64,000 bases of DNA from Pseudomonas sp. IAC-BECa141 (GCF_020544405.1 NZ_CP065410.1:5547501-5611500); one strand, 5' to 3'. Shown: positions 1 to 11,076, counted from the stretch's first letter. Notes: generated from the sequence alone by a model not told the origin. Translations and numbers: made by a program.

Positions 1-40
1 ATAGACATCTAAAATTCGCCGTCAACCCCTTATTTCAACT

Positions 41-1240
41 TTACTCAGATTTCAGCGTAATCCGTGCAAAAGCTTTCTTGCCCGCCTGACAAACGTGCGT
101 CGCACCCAGTACGTATATAAAGGAACGATCAACCACCTCGCCATCTACACGCACACCACCGGAAGCCAGCAGATCACGAGCAGCCGCCGAGTTCTTCACC
201 AGACCCGCCTTATTAAGAACAGCAGCAATCGGCATATCCTCAACCGCAGTCAACTCGACCTCTGGCAGATCATCCGGCAGCTCGCCATCCTTCATACGGT
301 TACCCGCACCACGGTGAGCATTGGCTGCAGCCTCTTCACCATGGAAGCGCGCAACAATCTCTTCAGCCAGCTTGATCTTGATATCACGCGGATTAGCACC
401 CGCTTCAACATCGGCGCGGAAAGCGTTTATCTCATCCATCGAACGGAAGCTGAGCAATTCGAAGTAGCGCCACATCAACGCATCGGGAATCGAAACCAGC
501 TTGCTGTACATGACACCCGGTGCTTCCTGGATACCGACGTAGTTGCCCAGCGACTTGGACATCTTCTTCACGCCATCCAGACCTTCAAGCAATGGCATCG
601 TCAGAATGCACTGCGCTTCCTGCCCATAACCACGCTGCAGCTCACGCCCCATCAGCAGGTTGAACTTCTGATCGGTACCACCCAGCTCAACGTCAGCGCG
701 CAATGCTACAGAGTCATAACCCTGAACCAGCGGATAGAGGAATTCATGAATGGCGATCGGCTGGTTGGTGGTGTAGCGCTTGTCAAAGTCATCACGCTCG
801 AGCATACGAGCGACGGTGTATTGCGAAGTCAGACGAATAAAGTCCGCAGGCCCCATCTGATCCATCCAGGTGGAGTTGAACGCGACTTCGGTTTTCGCCG
901 GATCAAGAATCTTGAACACCTGAGTCTTGTAGGTCTCGGCGTTTTCCAGAACCTGCTCACGGGTCAACGGAGGACGCGTGGCGCTCTTGCCGCTCGGGTC
1001 ACCAATCATCCCGGTGAAATCACCAATAAGGAAGATCACCTGATGCCCCAATTCCTGGAACTGGCGCAGCTTATTAATAAGCACAGTGTGACCAAGGTGC
1101 AGATCAGGCGCAGTTGGATCGAAGCCGGCCTTGATTCGCAGCGGCTGGCCACGCTTGAGCTTTTCGATAAGCTCGGACTCGACCAACAGTTCTTCCGCAC
1201 CACGTTTAATCAGCGCTAGCTGCTCTTCAACCGACTTCAT
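41..1240 (-). CDS. tyrS: Tyrosyl-tRNA synthetase (TyrZ type)
   Basis: Charges tRNA-Tyr with tyrosine in the cytoplasm. The 399-residue protein has the class I HIGH-type motif HLGH at about residues 48-51 and a KMSKS motif at about 226-230. The S4-like RNA-binding domain occupies roughly the last 65 residues. KMSKS, rather than the KFGKT of the E. coli enzyme, places it in the TyrZ branch. The reading frame is open a further 21 codons upstream to 1303, but family proteins start near the MKSVEEQ sequence, so the ATG at 1238-1240 is chosen. It is transcribed divergently from the M23 peptidase gene. The 40 bases between its stop and the window edge hold nothing I recognise. Confidence 0.97.
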   Translation of the reverse strand: MKSVEEQLALIKRGAEELLVESELIEKLKRGQPLRIKAGFDPTAPDLHLGHTVLINKLRQFQELGHQVIFLIGDFTGMIGDPSGKSATRPPLTREQVLENAETYKTQVFKILDPAKTEVAFNSTWMDQMGPADFIRLTSQYTVARMLERDDFDKRYTTNQPIAIHEFLYPLVQGYDSVALRADVELGGTDQKFNLLMGRELQRGYGQEAQCILTMPLLEGLDGVKKMSKSLGNYVGIQEAPGVMYSKLVSIPDALMWRYFELLSFRSMDEINAFRADVEAGANPRDIKIKLAEEIVARFHGEEAAANAHRGAGNRMKDGELPDDLPEVELTAVEDMPIAAVLNKAGLVKNSAAARDLLASGGVRVDGEVVDRSFIYVLGATHVCQAGKKAFARITLKSE

Positions 1241-1352
1241 AACAGACCCGCAAGGCTCAGATTCAAAGGGAACCAACCATACAAGATCGCGCACCAAATA
1301 CAAGTTTTGCCCGGCGCACGGACGTCAATCCACAGACAGGGCGTCCGTAGAC

Positions 1353-1381
1353 TTGCTTCAGAGATGATTTGGTTATATTTT
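1353..1381 (+). promoter_or_regulatory. Candidate sigma-70 promoter for the M23 peptidase-anmK unit
   Basis: TTGCTT (1353-1358) and TATTTT (1376-1381) are separated by 17 bases, in an AT-rich part of the divergent tyrS/M23 intergenic region. The -10 would lie about 70 bases upstream of the ATG at 1451. Matches to consensus are moderate, so this is a proposal from sequence only. Confidence 0.4.
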
Positions 1382-1450
1382 ATACAGTTATTTCATCTTC
1401 ATCATGTCATTCATCTTTTCCAATTCATCTTTTTCAAAGTCAAATTACTT

Positions 1451-2875
1451 ATGACCACTGAACCGTCTAAAGCGCCACCGCTTTACCCGAAGACCCACCT
1501 GCTCGCCGCAAGTGGGATCGCCGCCCTTCTCAGTCTGGCGCTCCTGGTGTTTCCATCCAGTGATGTCGAAGCCAAAAAGACAACGCTGAGCCTTGAACTG
1601 GAAAGTCCTGCTGAACAACTGACACAAGATCAAGACGCTGCCGACGCAGTCCAAGCCACAAATGAGTCCGTAGCTTCCCCTTTCGCTCAGATCGAAAACA
1701 GCGCCGAAGAGACGCAGGAAACGGCTCAGGCCGCACCTGCGCCTACGCCGGCCGTCGAAGAAAAGAAGGCTCCAAATCACAGGGAAGTGCTCGTTTCCAA
1801 GGGCGATACGCTTTCTACACTGTTCGAGAAAGTCGGCCTTCCGGCCGCGACCGTTCATGAAGTGCTGGCCAGCGATAAACAAGCCAAGCAATTCAGTCAG
1901 CTCAAACATGGCCAGAAACTCGAATTCGAATTGAATCCACAGGGCCAACTGACCAACCTGCACACCAAGGTCAGCGACGTTGAAACCATCACCCTGACCA
2001 AGAACGACAAGGGTTATGTATTCAACCGCGTTACTGCCAAACCGACTGTCCGCACTGCTTATGTACACGGCGTGATCAACAGCTCGCTGTCGCAGTCCGC
2101 CGCCCGCGCAGGTCTGTCCCACAGCCTGACCATGGACATGGCCAGTGTCTTTGGCTACGACGTCGATTTCGCCCAGGATATCCGCCAGGGCGATGAGTTC
2201 GATGTGATCTATGAACAGAAAGTGGTCAACGGCAAAGCTGTTGGCAACGGTCCGATCCTGTCCGCCCGCTTCACCAACCGCGGCAAGACTTACACTGCGG
2301 TGCGTTACACCAACAAACAGGGCAACAGCAGCTACTACACGGCCGACGGCAACAGCATGCGCAAGGCGTTCATCCGCACACCGGTAGATTTCGCCCGCAT
2401 CAGCTCGAAATTTTCCATGGGTCGCAAACACCCGATCCTCAACAAGATCCGCGCTCACAAAGGCGTTGACTACGCCGCGCCGCGCGGTACACCAATCAAG
2501 GCTGCCGGTGACGGCAAAGTGCTGCTGGCCGGCCGTCGCGGCGGTTACGGCAACACCGTGATCATCCAGCATGGAAACACGTACCGTACGCTGTATGGCC
2601 ACATGCAGGGTTTCGCCAAGGGCGTGAAGACCGGCGGGACTGTCAAACAAGGCCAGGTGATCGGTTACATCGGCACCACTGGCCTGTCCACCGGTCCGCA
2701 TCTGCACTATGAGTTCCAGGTCAACGGTGTTCACGTCGATCCATTGGGCCAGAAGCTGCCGATGGCCGACCCGATCGCCAAATCCGAACGCGCTCGCTTC
2801 CTGGCGCAGAGCCAGCCATTGATGGCTCGCATGGACCAGGAAAAGGCCACCATGCTGGCTTCGAGCAAACGTTAA
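1451..2875 (+). CDS. Murein DD-endopeptidase, M23 family (MepM-like)
   Basis: Predicted zinc metallopeptidase that cleaves peptidoglycan cross-links in the periplasm. The 474-residue protein has an N-terminal membrane anchor or signal segment (about 16-36). An Ala/Glu-rich linker follows, then a LysM/OapA-like module from about residue 110. The C-terminal M23 domain carries the zinc ligands H336/D340 (HKGVD) and the HLH motif at 417-419. The frame is open 48 codons further upstream, but that stretch is low-complexity and the ATG at 1451 gives a proper anchor. anmK starts 3 bases after the stop, so the two are almost certainly co-transcribed, linking wall cleavage to wall recycling. The orthologue in other pseudomonads is usually annotated simply as peptidase M23. 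Confidence 0.93.
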   Translation: MTTEPSKAPPLYPKTHLLAASGIAALLSLALLVFPSSDVEAKKTTLSLELESPAEQLTQDQDAADAVQATNESVASPFAQIENSAEETQETAQAAPAPTPAVEEKKAPNHREVLVSKGDTLSTLFEKVGLPAATVHEVLASDKQAKQFSQLKHGQKLEFELNPQGQLTNLHTKVSDVETITLTKNDKGYVFNRVTAKPTVRTAYVHGVINSSLSQSAARAGLSHSLTMDMASVFGYDVDFAQDIRQGDEFDVIYEQKVVNGKAVGNGPILSARFTNRGKTYTAVRYTNKQGNSSYYTADGNSMRKAFIRTPVDFARISSKFSMGRKHPILNKIRAHKGVDYAAPRGTPIKAAGDGKVLLAGRRGGYGNTVIIQHGNTYRTLYGHMQGFAKGVKTGGTVKQGQVIGYIGTTGLSTGPHLHYEFQVNGVHVDPLGQKLPMADPIAKSERARFLAQSQPLMARMDQEKATMLASSKR

Positions 2876-3970
<1,095 letters not shown>

Positions 3971-3985
3971 CAAAACCCAGACAAC

Positions 3986-4022
3986 AAAACGCCGCAGAAC
4001 CGTGAGGCTCTGCGGCGTTTTA
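3986..4022. terminator. Bidirectional terminator between anmK and erpA
   Basis: A perfect stem pairs AACGCCGCAGA with TCTGCGGCGTT, flanked by A and T runs on both sides. It lies between convergent anmK and erpA and could end transcription from both. Confidence 0.9.
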
Positions 4023-4042
4023 TTGTGTAGGGTGAAACGCTA

Positions 4043-4393
4043 TCAGATCGAGAACGAGGAGCCGCAACCACAAGTAGTGGTGGCATTCGGGTTCTTGATC
4101 ACGAAACGCGAACCTTCCAGACCTTCCTGGTAATCCACCTCGGCACCCGCCAGGTACTGGAAGCTCATCGGATCGACTACCAGACTGACGCCTTCGCGCT
4201 CGACAATGGTATCGTCCTCGGCCACATCTTCATCGAAGGTGAAGCCGTACTGAAACCCTGAACAACCGCCGCCCGTAACGAATACGCGCAGCTTCAAGCG
4301 ATCATTCCCCTCTTCATCGACCAGGCTCTTCACCTTGTGCGCGGCACCTTGAGTGAATTGCAAAGCCGTGGGGGTGAAGGATTCGACGCTCAT
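4043..4393 (-). CDS. erpA: Iron-sulfur cluster insertion protein ErpA
   Basis: A-type carrier that delivers Fe-S clusters to apoproteins. The 116 residues match the family length. The three conserved cysteines are present: C44 in GGGCSG, and C108 and C110 in TTCGCG near the C-terminus. The gene is monocistronic, convergent with anmK, with a good promoter candidate just upstream. Confidence 0.97.
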   Translation of the reverse strand: MSVESFTPTALQFTQGAAHKVKSLVDEEGNDRLKLRVFVTGGGCSGFQYGFTFDEDVAEDDTIVEREGVSLVVDPMSFQYLAGAEVDYQEGLEGSRFVIKNPNATTTCGCGSSFSI

Positions 4394-4440
4394 GCTGACT
4401 ATCTCCCGGCGTTACGCCGCCATAATGCGTGATGACGCGC

Positions 4441-4470
4441 ATTATCCGCTTGTCCTAGAAAATCGGTCAA
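4441..4470 (-). promoter_or_regulatory. Candidate sigma-70 promoter of erpA
   Basis: Read on the minus strand, TTGACC (4470-4465) and GATAAT (4446-4441) are each 5 of 6 to consensus with an 18-base spacer. They lie about 50 bases upstream of the erpA ATG. No clear IscR site was recognised. Confidence 0.55.
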
Positions 4471-4516
4471 CTATTGTTACGGTATATCAATAAACCTGAT
4501 CAACCGATCAGAATGC

Positions 4517-4543
4517 AAAAAGGCCCGTCAAACGGGCCTTTTT
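4517..4543. terminator. Terminator downstream of argC
   Basis: AAAAAGGCCCGT-CAA-ACGGGCCTTTTT is a perfect GC-rich hairpin with a T run. It lies 18 bases after the argC stop on the minus strand and is symmetric enough to work in either direction. Confidence 0.88.
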
Positions 4544-4561
4544 ACCGAGCAAGATCAGCTG

Positions 4562-5596
4562 TTACGGCAGCATGCCCGCGTGGGACAGACCCAGACGCTC
4601 ATCCAGCCCGAACAGGATGTTCATGTTCTGCACTGCCTGACCCGACGCACCCTTGACCAGATTGTCGATCACGGAAAGCACCACCACCAGATCGCCATCC
4701 TGCGGACGATGAACCGCAATTCGGCAGACATTGGCGCCACGCACGCTGCGGGTTTCCGGGTGGCTACCAGCCGGCATCACGTCGACGAACGGCTCATTGG
4801 CATAACGCTTTTCGAACAACGCCTGCAGATCCACCGAACGATCCACCACGGTCGCGTAGAGCGTGGAGTGAATGCCACGGATCATCGGAGTCAGGTGCGG
4901 CACAAAGGTCAGACCGACATCCTTGCCTGCGGCACGACGCAGTCCCTGGCGAATTTCCGGCAGGTGGCGGTGACCTTTCACCGCATAAGCCTTCATGCTT
5001 TCCGACGTCTCGGAGTACAGCGAGCCTACGGCAGCACCGCGACCGGCACCGCTGACGCCAGACTTGCAGTCGGCGATCAGGTGCGAAGCGTCGGCAATGC
5101 CCGCCTCAAGCAACGGCAGGAAACCCAGCTGCGTCGCGGTCGGATAGCAACCCGGCACGGCAATCAGACGCGCCTTCCTGATTTGCTCGCGATTGACTTC
5201 CGGCAAGCCGTAAACCGCCTCGTCCAGCAACTCCGGCGCGCCGTGCGGCTGGCCGTACCACTTGGCCCACTCATCGGCGTCCTGCAGACGGAAGTCTGCC
5301 GACAGGTCGATGACCTTGGTGCCGGCCGCCAGCAACTCGCCGGCCAGTGCATGGGCAACGCCGTGCGGAGTGGCGAAGAACACCACGTCGCAAGCGCCCA
5401 GGGTCTTGATGTCCGGCACGCTGAATGCCAGACCGTCATAGTGACCGCGCAGGTTCGGGTACATATCAGCCACGGCCAGACCGGCCTCGGATCGGGAAGT
5501 GATTACCACCACTTCTGCCTGCGGATGCTGTGCCAACAGACGCAGCAATTCGACACCGGTGTAACCCGTGCCGCCGACGATACCGACCTTGACCAT
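4562..5596 (-). CDS. argC: N-acetyl-gamma-glutamyl-phosphate reductase
   Basis: Reduces N-acetylglutamyl-5-phosphate to the semialdehyde with NADPH in arginine synthesis. The 344-residue protein starts with the nucleotide-binding GGTGYTG motif (about 8-14). It has the catalytic cysteine C150 in VPGCYPT. The frame is open 24 codons upstream to 5668, but the start at 5596 places the Rossmann motif at the usual distance from the N-terminus. It is divergent from hemJ and followed by a terminator. Confidence 0.97.
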   Translation of the reverse strand: MVKVGIVGGTGYTGVELLRLLAQHPQAEVVVITSRSEAGLAVADMYPNLRGHYDGLAFSVPDIKTLGACDVVFFATPHGVAHALAGELLAAGTKVIDLSADFRLQDADEWAKWYGQPHGAPELLDEAVYGLPEVNREQIRKARLIAVPGCYPTATQLGFLPLLEAGIADASHLIADCKSGVSGAGRGAAVGSLYSETSESMKAYAVKGHRHLPEIRQGLRRAAGKDVGLTFVPHLTPMIRGIHSTLYATVVDRSVDLQALFEKRYANEPFVDVMPAGSHPETRSVRGANVCRIAVHRPQDGDLVVVLSVIDNLVKGASGQAVQNMNILFGLDERLGLSHAGMLP

Positions 5597-5731
5597 AAAC
5601 CTGCCCTCAACGAACCCACTGGAAAGCCGTCGATAATAGGGGCCGCGCGCCCCTGCGACAACCGCCAAGGTGACGTGCGGACGCTCAAGCCTCTACTATC
5701 CGGCCTACCGTGAATTGGGGAATAACCAAAA

Positions 5732-6160
5732 ATGCTCTATCTATGGATCAAAGCGCTTCATATCGTCAGCATCGTGTGCTGGTTTGCCGGCCTCTTCTAT
5801 CTTCCGCGACTGTTCGTTTATCACGCGCAAAGTGAAGACACGATCAGCAAGGAACGCTTCAGCATCATGGAGCGCAAGCTGTATCGCGGCATCATGGGCC
5901 CGGCAATGATCGCCGCGCTGATCTTCGGCGGCTGGCTGATCTACCTGAACCCGGGCATCTTCAGCAGCGGTGGCTGGATCCACGCCAAACTGACCCTGGT
6001 CGTGCTGTTGATTGGTTACCACCACATGTGCGGCGCGCAGGTAAAACGTTTTGCCCGTGGCGAGAACACCCGCAGCCATGTCTTTTATCGCTGGTTCAAT
6101 GAAGTGCCGGTTCTGATATTGCTGGCTATCGTAATTCTGGTCGTGGTCAAGCCGTTCTAA
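5732..6160 (+). CDS. hemJ: Protoporphyrinogen IX oxidase HemJ
   Basis: Four-helix inner-membrane protein that oxidises protoporphyrinogen IX to protoporphyrin IX in haem synthesis. The 142 residues show an N-terminal helix with a conserved histidine (WIKALHI, H10), a W-F/Y-A-G-L-F-Y-L-P-R-L-F signature, and further membrane segments ending in a hydrophobic tail. These match the HemJ/UPF0093 family. It lies divergent from argC and 33 bases before the nitronate monooxygenase gene. Confidence 0.9.
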   Translation: MLYLWIKALHIVSIVCWFAGLFYLPRLFVYHAQSEDTISKERFSIMERKLYRGIMGPAMIAALIFGGWLIYLNPGIFSSGGWIHAKLTLVVLLIGYHHMCGAQVKRFARGENTRSHVFYRWFNEVPVLILLAIVILVVVKPF

Positions 6161-6193
6161 CTTCAACAAATACAACTTTCCGGGGTACTTCCG

Positions 6194-7162
6194 ATGTCGC
6201 TGCCCACTCTGCTCGAACAACGTCTGCGTCTGCCTGTGGTGGCAGCGCCGATGTTCCTGATCTCCAATCCTGAACTGGTGCTGGCTTGTTGCCGCAACGG
6301 CGTGGTTGGCAGCTTCCCGGCGCTGAACCAACGCGAAAGCAGCGGGTTCAAGGCCTGGCTGGAGCAGATCGAAGCGGGACTGGCGACACTCGAGAACCCG
6401 GCGCCTTATGCCGTGAATCTGATTGTTCACAAGAGCAATCCACGCCTGGAGGCGGATCTGAACATCTGCGTCGAGCACAAGGTACCTATCGTCATCACCA
6501 GCCTCGGCGCGGTGAAGGAAGTGGTAGACGCCGTGCACAGTTACGGCGGCCTGGTCTTCCATGACGTGACGACCCGCCGCCACGCAGAAAAAGCCGCCGA
6601 GGCCGGTGTGGATGGTTTGATCGCCGTCGCAGCCGGCGCCGGTGGGCACGCCGGCACCTGGAGCCCGTTCTCGCTGATCGCCGAGATCCGCGAGTTCTTC
6701 GACAAGACTCTGTTGCTTGCAGGATGTTTGAACCATGGGCATGAGATTCTCGCCGCACAACTGCTCGGCGCGGATCTGGCCTACCTCGGCACGCGATTTA
6801 TCGGCACCACTGAAAGTCATGCGCCTGACGCCTACAAGAAGATGCTGCTGACTGCCAAAGCAGCCGACATCATTCATACTCCTGCCGTGTCCGGTGTTCC
6901 GGCCAGTTTCATGCGCCAAAGCCTGGAGGCCGCCGGTTTCGACATGGCAGCCCTGCAAGGCAAGGGTGAAGTTAATTTCGGCGACAAGCTCAAGCCGATC
7001 AACGACGAAGCCAAGGCCTGGAAAACCGTGTGGTCAGCGGGCCAGGGCGTAGGGCAGATCGATGATCTGCCAGGCGTGGATCAACTGGTGACGCGTCTCG
7101 ATGCTGAATACCGCCAGGCCCTGGAGCACGCAGCGCAACTGCCGAAACGCTGGCCGCGCTGA
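6194..7162 (+). CDS. Nitronate monooxygenase family protein
   Basis: FMN-dependent TIM-barrel enzyme that oxidatively denitrifies nitronates such as propionate-3-nitronate. The 322-residue protein opens with a flavin-binding segment around APMFLISN (about 18-26). It carries the family catalytic histidine H152 in GAGGHAG. The fold and motif are clear, but the physiological substrate is not evident from context. It could be transcribed with hemJ upstream; an 83-base gap separates it from the DUF805 gene. Confidence 0.88.
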   Translation: MSLPTLLEQRLRLPVVAAPMFLISNPELVLACCRNGVVGSFPALNQRESSGFKAWLEQIEAGLATLENPAPYAVNLIVHKSNPRLEADLNICVEHKVPIVITSLGAVKEVVDAVHSYGGLVFHDVTTRRHAEKAAEAGVDGLIAVAAGAGGHAGTWSPFSLIAEIREFFDKTLLLAGCLNHGHEILAAQLLGADLAYLGTRFIGTTESHAPDAYKKMLLTAKAADIIHTPAVSGVPASFMRQSLEAAGFDMAALQGKGEVNFGDKLKPINDEAKAWKTVWSAGQGVGQIDDLPGVDQLVTRLDAEYRQALEHAAQLPKRWPR

Positions 7163-7245
7163 ATGAAACCCGGCCGGTCGCTGCCTGACCGGCCTCACAC
7201 TGACTGCCCCCCTTCAATTTATCTCGCGACAAGGATGCCTCGGCC

Positions 7246-8196
7246 ATGAGCGAACCCCGTTACAAGATCGTTTTCGACGGCGCGCTCCAGCCTGGCGTCG
7301 ACATCACCACGGCCAAGCTCAACCTGGCCAATCTGTTCAAAAGCGATGTCGCCGCCATCGAGCGCCTGTTCAATGGCCGCACCGTCGCGCTCAAGCGTGA
7401 TCTTTCGCATAGCGATGCGCAGACTTATCTGCAAGCGCTGAGCAAGACCGGGATCGATGCCCGGATCGAAGCGGAAACGCCCATCGAACTGAATCTGTCG
7501 GATGTCCACGAGCAAAGCGCTGCCGTCGCGGAGCCTGATTCGCCTTATGCGCCCCCTCGCGCCGCCGTCGGCGAAAACCTGCCGGCATTTGCGCCGCTGA
7601 AGCCGTTCGGTGCTGAAGGCAGGATCGGCCGCTTGCGTTATCTGGCATGGTCGATGGTGTTGAGCCTGGTAACCCTGCCAATCGTCAGCGTGTTCGCGCT
7701 GATCGGCCTGGGCCTGGTCAGCGCCGACTCGACGACCGGCCTGATCATCGGCGGTCTCCTCGCCTTCTTCCTGTTTCTGGCCTTCGCGATCATTGGCATC
7801 CTGTTCAGCATTCAGCGCTTGCACGATATCGGCTGGTCGGGATGGCTGTGGCTGCTGACCCTGGTTCCATTCGTGGGCAGTTTCTTCCCGCTGGTGATCA
7901 TGGTCGTGCCGGGCAATACCGGCGCCAACCGCTATGGCCCGCCGCCGCCGCCGAACAGCACGGCAGTCAAAGTGCTGTGTTCGCTGTGGATCGTGTTTAT
8001 CGGGTTGTTCTTTGTGGGTGGCATGCTGGGCGGGATCACTGCCATCCAGCAGGAATATGAAAGCAGCCTTGAAAGCAGCTACGAGAGCGGTTCGGTGAAC
8101 ACCGATGAAATCGATGTCGAAGTCGAGCCCGCCGCGAATTCGGCAGACGATGCAGCCGAAGCCGCCCTCGCCCCTGTAGACTCTGCGAAAGAATGA
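7246..8196 (+). CDS. DUF805 membrane protein with an N-terminal soluble domain
   Basis: A 316-residue protein of unknown function. Residues 1 to about 75 form a soluble alpha/beta-looking domain beginning SEPRYKIVFDG. A Pro/Ala-rich linker runs to about 115. A DUF805 domain then begins with the typical GRIGRLRYLAW motif, followed by three or four hydrophobic helices and an IQRLHDIGWSG signature. The tail is acidic, rich in Glu, Asp and Ser. Many DUF805 proteins are membrane units of about 120-150 residues, so the N-terminal domain is an addition. Nothing nearby fixes its job. Confidence 0.8.
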   Translation: MSEPRYKIVFDGALQPGVDITTAKLNLANLFKSDVAAIERLFNGRTVALKRDLSHSDAQTYLQALSKTGIDARIEAETPIELNLSDVHEQSAAVAEPDSPYAPPRAAVGENLPAFAPLKPFGAEGRIGRLRYLAWSMVLSLVTLPIVSVFALIGLGLVSADSTTGLIIGGLLAFFLFLAFAIIGILFSIQRLHDIGWSGWLWLLTLVPFVGSFFPLVIMVVPGNTGANRYGPPPPPNSTAVKVLCSLWIVFIGLFFVGGMLGGITAIQQEYESSLESSYESGSVNTDEIDVEVEPAANSADDAAEAALAPVDSAKE

Positions 8197-8257
8197 ACAA
8201 CGCTCCCCGCCGTGACACCTGCGTCCACGGCGCGGCGCTGTTGCGATGGAGATTTGC

Positions 8258-9046
8258 ATGACCCGTTACGCTCTGATCACCGGCGCCTCCAGCGGCATCG
8301 GCCTGGCCATGGCCGAAGCCCTGGCGCGCCGTGGCCGCAGCCTGATTCTGGTGGCCCGACAGCGTGATCAGCTGGAAAGCATCGCGATTGAACTGACTCA
8401 ACGCTTCGGCGTGGAAGTGCTGTTCCGCGCCTGTGATCTCGGTGAGCCGCTGCGCCTGTCCGGTTTTCTGCTGGAGCTCGAAGAAGGCGACCGGCAGATC
8501 GATCTATTGGTCAACTGTGCCGGCATCGGTACTTGCGGCCCGTTCCTTGCCCAGGACTGGATGACCGAACAGGACCTGATCGAAGTGAACATCCTCGCCC
8601 TTACCCGCCTCTGCCATGCCATCGGCAACAGCATGGCGTTGCAGGGCGGCGGGCAGATTCTCAATGTCGCGTCGGTGGCGGCTTTCAACCCCGGGCCGTG
8701 GATGAGCACCTACTACGCCAGCAAGGCGTATGTCCTGCACTTCTCGGAAGCACTTCGAGTGGAACTGAAGAAATGCGCGGTCAAGGTGTCGGTTCTCTGC
8801 CCCGGCCCGACTCGCACCGCGTTCTTCAGCACGGCACAACTGAACAACGACAAGCTCAACGCCAGCAAATTGCTGATGAGTCCCGAGGAAGTCGCGCTGT
8901 ATACCGTGCGCGCCCTGGAGAAAAACCGCGCGATCATCATTCCCGGACGCCGAAACCGCTGGTTCGCCTTTCTGCCCCGGCTCGGTTCGCGCTGGCTCAA
9001 TCGCACAATTGTCGGCATGGTCAACAAGGCTTACTGCCCGCGCTGA
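8258..9046 (+). CDS. Short-chain dehydrogenase/reductase
   Basis: NAD(P)-dependent classical SDR of 262 residues. The cofactor motif TGASSGIG is at residues 8-15, the NCAG motif near 86-89, the catalytic serine at about 139, and YxxxK at 152-156. An upstream ATG at 8246 is in frame, but GGAG at 8248-8251 sits 6 bases before the ATG at 8258, so the latter is preferred. The C-terminal segment with basic residues and GRRNRW resembles DltE/YqjQ-like SDRs. The substrate is unknown. Confidence 0.88.
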   Translation: MTRYALITGASSGIGLAMAEALARRGRSLILVARQRDQLESIAIELTQRFGVEVLFRACDLGEPLRLSGFLLELEEGDRQIDLLVNCAGIGTCGPFLAQDWMTEQDLIEVNILALTRLCHAIGNSMALQGGGQILNVASVAAFNPGPWMSTYYASKAYVLHFSEALRVELKKCAVKVSVLCPGPTRTAFFSTAQLNNDKLNASKLLMSPEEVALYTVRALEKNRAIIIPGRRNRWFAFLPRLGSRWLNRTIVGMVNKAYCPR

Positions 9047-9126
9047 AGGGCCGGCAGGCAAATGACTGGGCGCGGTGTGCCCTCGTGGGTACACTCAGTC
9101 CAGCTCAAACAACGGAGAAAACAGCT

Positions 9127-9465
9127 GTGGATACTCTGTTCACCAAGATCATCAACCGGGAAATCCCGGCGAAGATCATCTACGAGGACGACCAGGTTCT
9201 GGCGTTCCACGACATCGCCCCACAGGCACCGGTGCATTTTCTGGTGATCCCGAAGAAACCGGTGCGCACCCTCAACGACCTGACCGAAGACGACAAGGCA
9301 CTGGCCGGGCACATCCTGTTTACCGCTCAGCGTCTGGCGCTGGAGCTGGGTTGCGAGGAAGGCTTCCGGGTGGTGATGAACTGCAATGAAATGGGCGGGC
9401 AGACTGTCTACCACATTCACATGCACGTACTCGGTCAACGCCAGATGAACTGGCCTCCGGGCTGA
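9127..9465 (+). CDS. HIT family nucleotide-binding hydrolase (HinT-like)
   Basis: Purine nucleoside phosphoramidase-like protein of 112 residues. The signature histidine triad HIHMH (about 96-100) lies near the C-terminus, followed by the WPPG ending typical of bacterial HinT. The start is a GTG at 9127, with a GGAG ribosome-binding site at 9114-9117. The frame is open far upstream through the SDR gene, but that is out-of-frame reading. It is 80 bases downstream of the SDR gene. Confidence 0.92.
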   Translation: MDTLFTKIINREIPAKIIYEDDQVLAFHDIAPQAPVHFLVIPKKPVRTLNDLTEDDKALAGHILFTAQRLALELGCEEGFRVVMNCNEMGGQTVYHIHMHVLGQRQMNWPPG

Positions 9466-9481
9466 TTGAACCCAAAGATCG

Positions 9482-9502
9482 GTGGGAGCGCCCTGCTCCC
9501 AC
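9482..9502. repeat. REP-like palindrome
   Basis: GTGGGAGC-GCCCT-GCTCCCAC is an 8-bp perfect stem of the REP type dispersed in Pseudomonas intergenic DNA. It lies between the HIT gene and coq7, and related copies occur elsewhere in this window. Confidence 0.7.
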
Positions 9503-9572
9503 GTGACCCAGCGCAAACCTTCCCCGGCCGATTCAGTTAAACTGGCCGCCGAGATTCCTCCCGGAGGTCAGC

Positions 9573-10220
9573 ATGACTACCCAACGTCACTACTCGCCCA
9601 TTGATCGTCTTCTGCTGCAAGCCGATGCCGCGATGCGTACCTTGCTGCCATTCAGCGGCCAGCCGTACCGTCCGTCGCCGGCAATCGTGCAGCCCGATGT
9701 GCAGATGAGCGATGAAGACACCCGCCACGTCGCCGGCCTGATGCGCATCAACCACACCGGTGAAGTCTGCGCCCAGGCGCTGTATCAGGGCCAGGCCCTG
9801 ACCGCCAAGTTGCCGCAGGTGCGCGAGGCCATGGAGCATGCGGCTGAAGAAGAGATCGATCATCTGGTCTGGTGCGAACAGCGCATTCACCAGTTGGGCA
9901 GCCACACCAGCGTGCTCAATCCGCTGTTCTATGGCATGTCGTTCGGCATCGGCGCAGTCGCCGGGTTGATCAGCGACAAGGTCAGCCTCGGATTTGTCGC
10001 CGCCACCGAGCATCAAGTCTGCAAACATCTGAACGAGCATCTTGAGCAACTGCCGGCCGAGGACGAAAAATCCCGGGCGATTCTGGAGCAGATGCGTATA
10101 GATGAAGAACATCATGCGGAGAGTGCACTGGAGGCCGGTGGTTTCCGTTTCCCGGCGCCGGTGAAGTTCGGCATGAGCCTGCTGGCCAAAGTGATGACCA
10201 AGAGCACTTACCGGATCTGA
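9573..10220 (+). CDS. coq7: Demethoxyubiquinone hydroxylase Coq7
   Basis: Di-iron monooxygenase that hydroxylates 2-polyprenyl-3-methyl-6-methoxy-benzoquinol in ubiquinone synthesis. The 215-residue protein shows ferritin-like iron ligands in [18 protein letters not shown], and a C-terminal DEEHHAE motif. This is the bacterial Coq7 (UbiF-replacing) form common in Pseudomonas. It is convergent with speD across a shared terminator. Confidence 0.96.
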   Translation: MTTQRHYSPIDRLLLQADAAMRTLLPFSGQPYRPSPAIVQPDVQMSDEDTRHVAGLMRINHTGEVCAQALYQGQALTAKLPQVREAMEHAAEEEIDHLVWCEQRIHQLGSHTSVLNPLFYGMSFGIGAVAGLISDKVSLGFVAATEHQVCKHLNEHLEQLPAEDEKSRAILEQMRIDEEHHAESALEAGGFRFPAPVKFGMSLLAKVMTKSTYRI

Positions 10221-10231
10221 AAAACGCCCAC

Positions 10232-10268
10232 AAAAAAGGCGACTGCCGCAAAGCAGTCGCCTTTTTTT
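10232..10268. terminator. Bidirectional terminator between coq7 and speD
   Basis: A-run, then GGCGACTGC paired with GCAGTCGCC around a CGCAAA loop, then a run of seven T. The symmetric flanks let it serve both convergent genes. Confidence 0.93.
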
Positions 10269-10281
10269 GTGCCCGGATTTC

Positions 10282-11076
10282 TTAGCTCGGCATATTGCGC
10301 GCGTAGAAGATTTCCAGCATTTCGTGTTTCACACGCTCGGTCACCTGAGCGCGTTGCTCGGAAGACAGGTTGCTGGTGGCATCACCGAACAGGTAGTTAT
10401 CCAGTTCGAAGTTCTTCAGCAGCATTTTGGTGTGGAACAGGTTTTCCTGATACACGTTCACGTCGGTCATCTGGTACGCGTCGCGGGTGTCTTCGGAGAG
10501 GTAGTTCTGGATCGAGTTGATCTCGTGGTCGATGAAATGCTTGTTGCCTTCAACGTCACGGGTGAAGCCGCGCACACGGTAATCCACGGTCACGATGTCC
10601 GAATCGAACTGGTGAATGAGGAAATTGAGTGCTTTGAGCGGTGAAATGACACCACAGGTCGACACGTCGATGTCCACACGGAAAGTCGCGATACCGGCGT
10701 CCGGATGGATTTCAGGGTAGGTGTGCACCGTGATGTGGCTCTTGTCGAGGTGGGCCAGGATGATTTCGGGCAACGGGCCCGGGGACTCTTCGATCTGGCT
10801 TTCGGTCGGGGTCACCGGCTCTTCCGAGATCAGAATCGTGACGCTGGCACCCTGAGGCTCATAGTTCTGACTCGCAATGTTCAGAATGTTGGCACCAATG
10901 ATTTCGACAACTTCCGTGAGGATCTGCGTCAGGCGTTCGGCGTTGTACTCTTGATTGATGTACTCGACGTAAGCCTGCTGGTCTTGCGGGGTTTCCGCGT
11001 AGCAGATGTCATAGATGTTGAAGCTCAAGGTCTTTGTCAGGTTATTGAACCCGTGGAGCTTGAGTTTGCTTTTCAC
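10282..11076 (-). CDS. speD: S-adenosylmethionine decarboxylase proenzyme
   Basis: Makes decarboxylated SAM, the aminopropyl donor for spermidine. The 264-residue protein is of the E. coli SpeD class. Self-cleavage to form the pyruvoyl group is expected at K112-S113 in the AHLDKSH motif, by analogy to Lys111-Ser112 in E. coli. The VSTCG motif follows at about 138-142. The start is a GTG at 11076: reading from an upstream codon at 11118 would add 14 residues absent from the family. The upstream 237 bases to the OsmC gene hold no gene. Confidence 0.95.
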
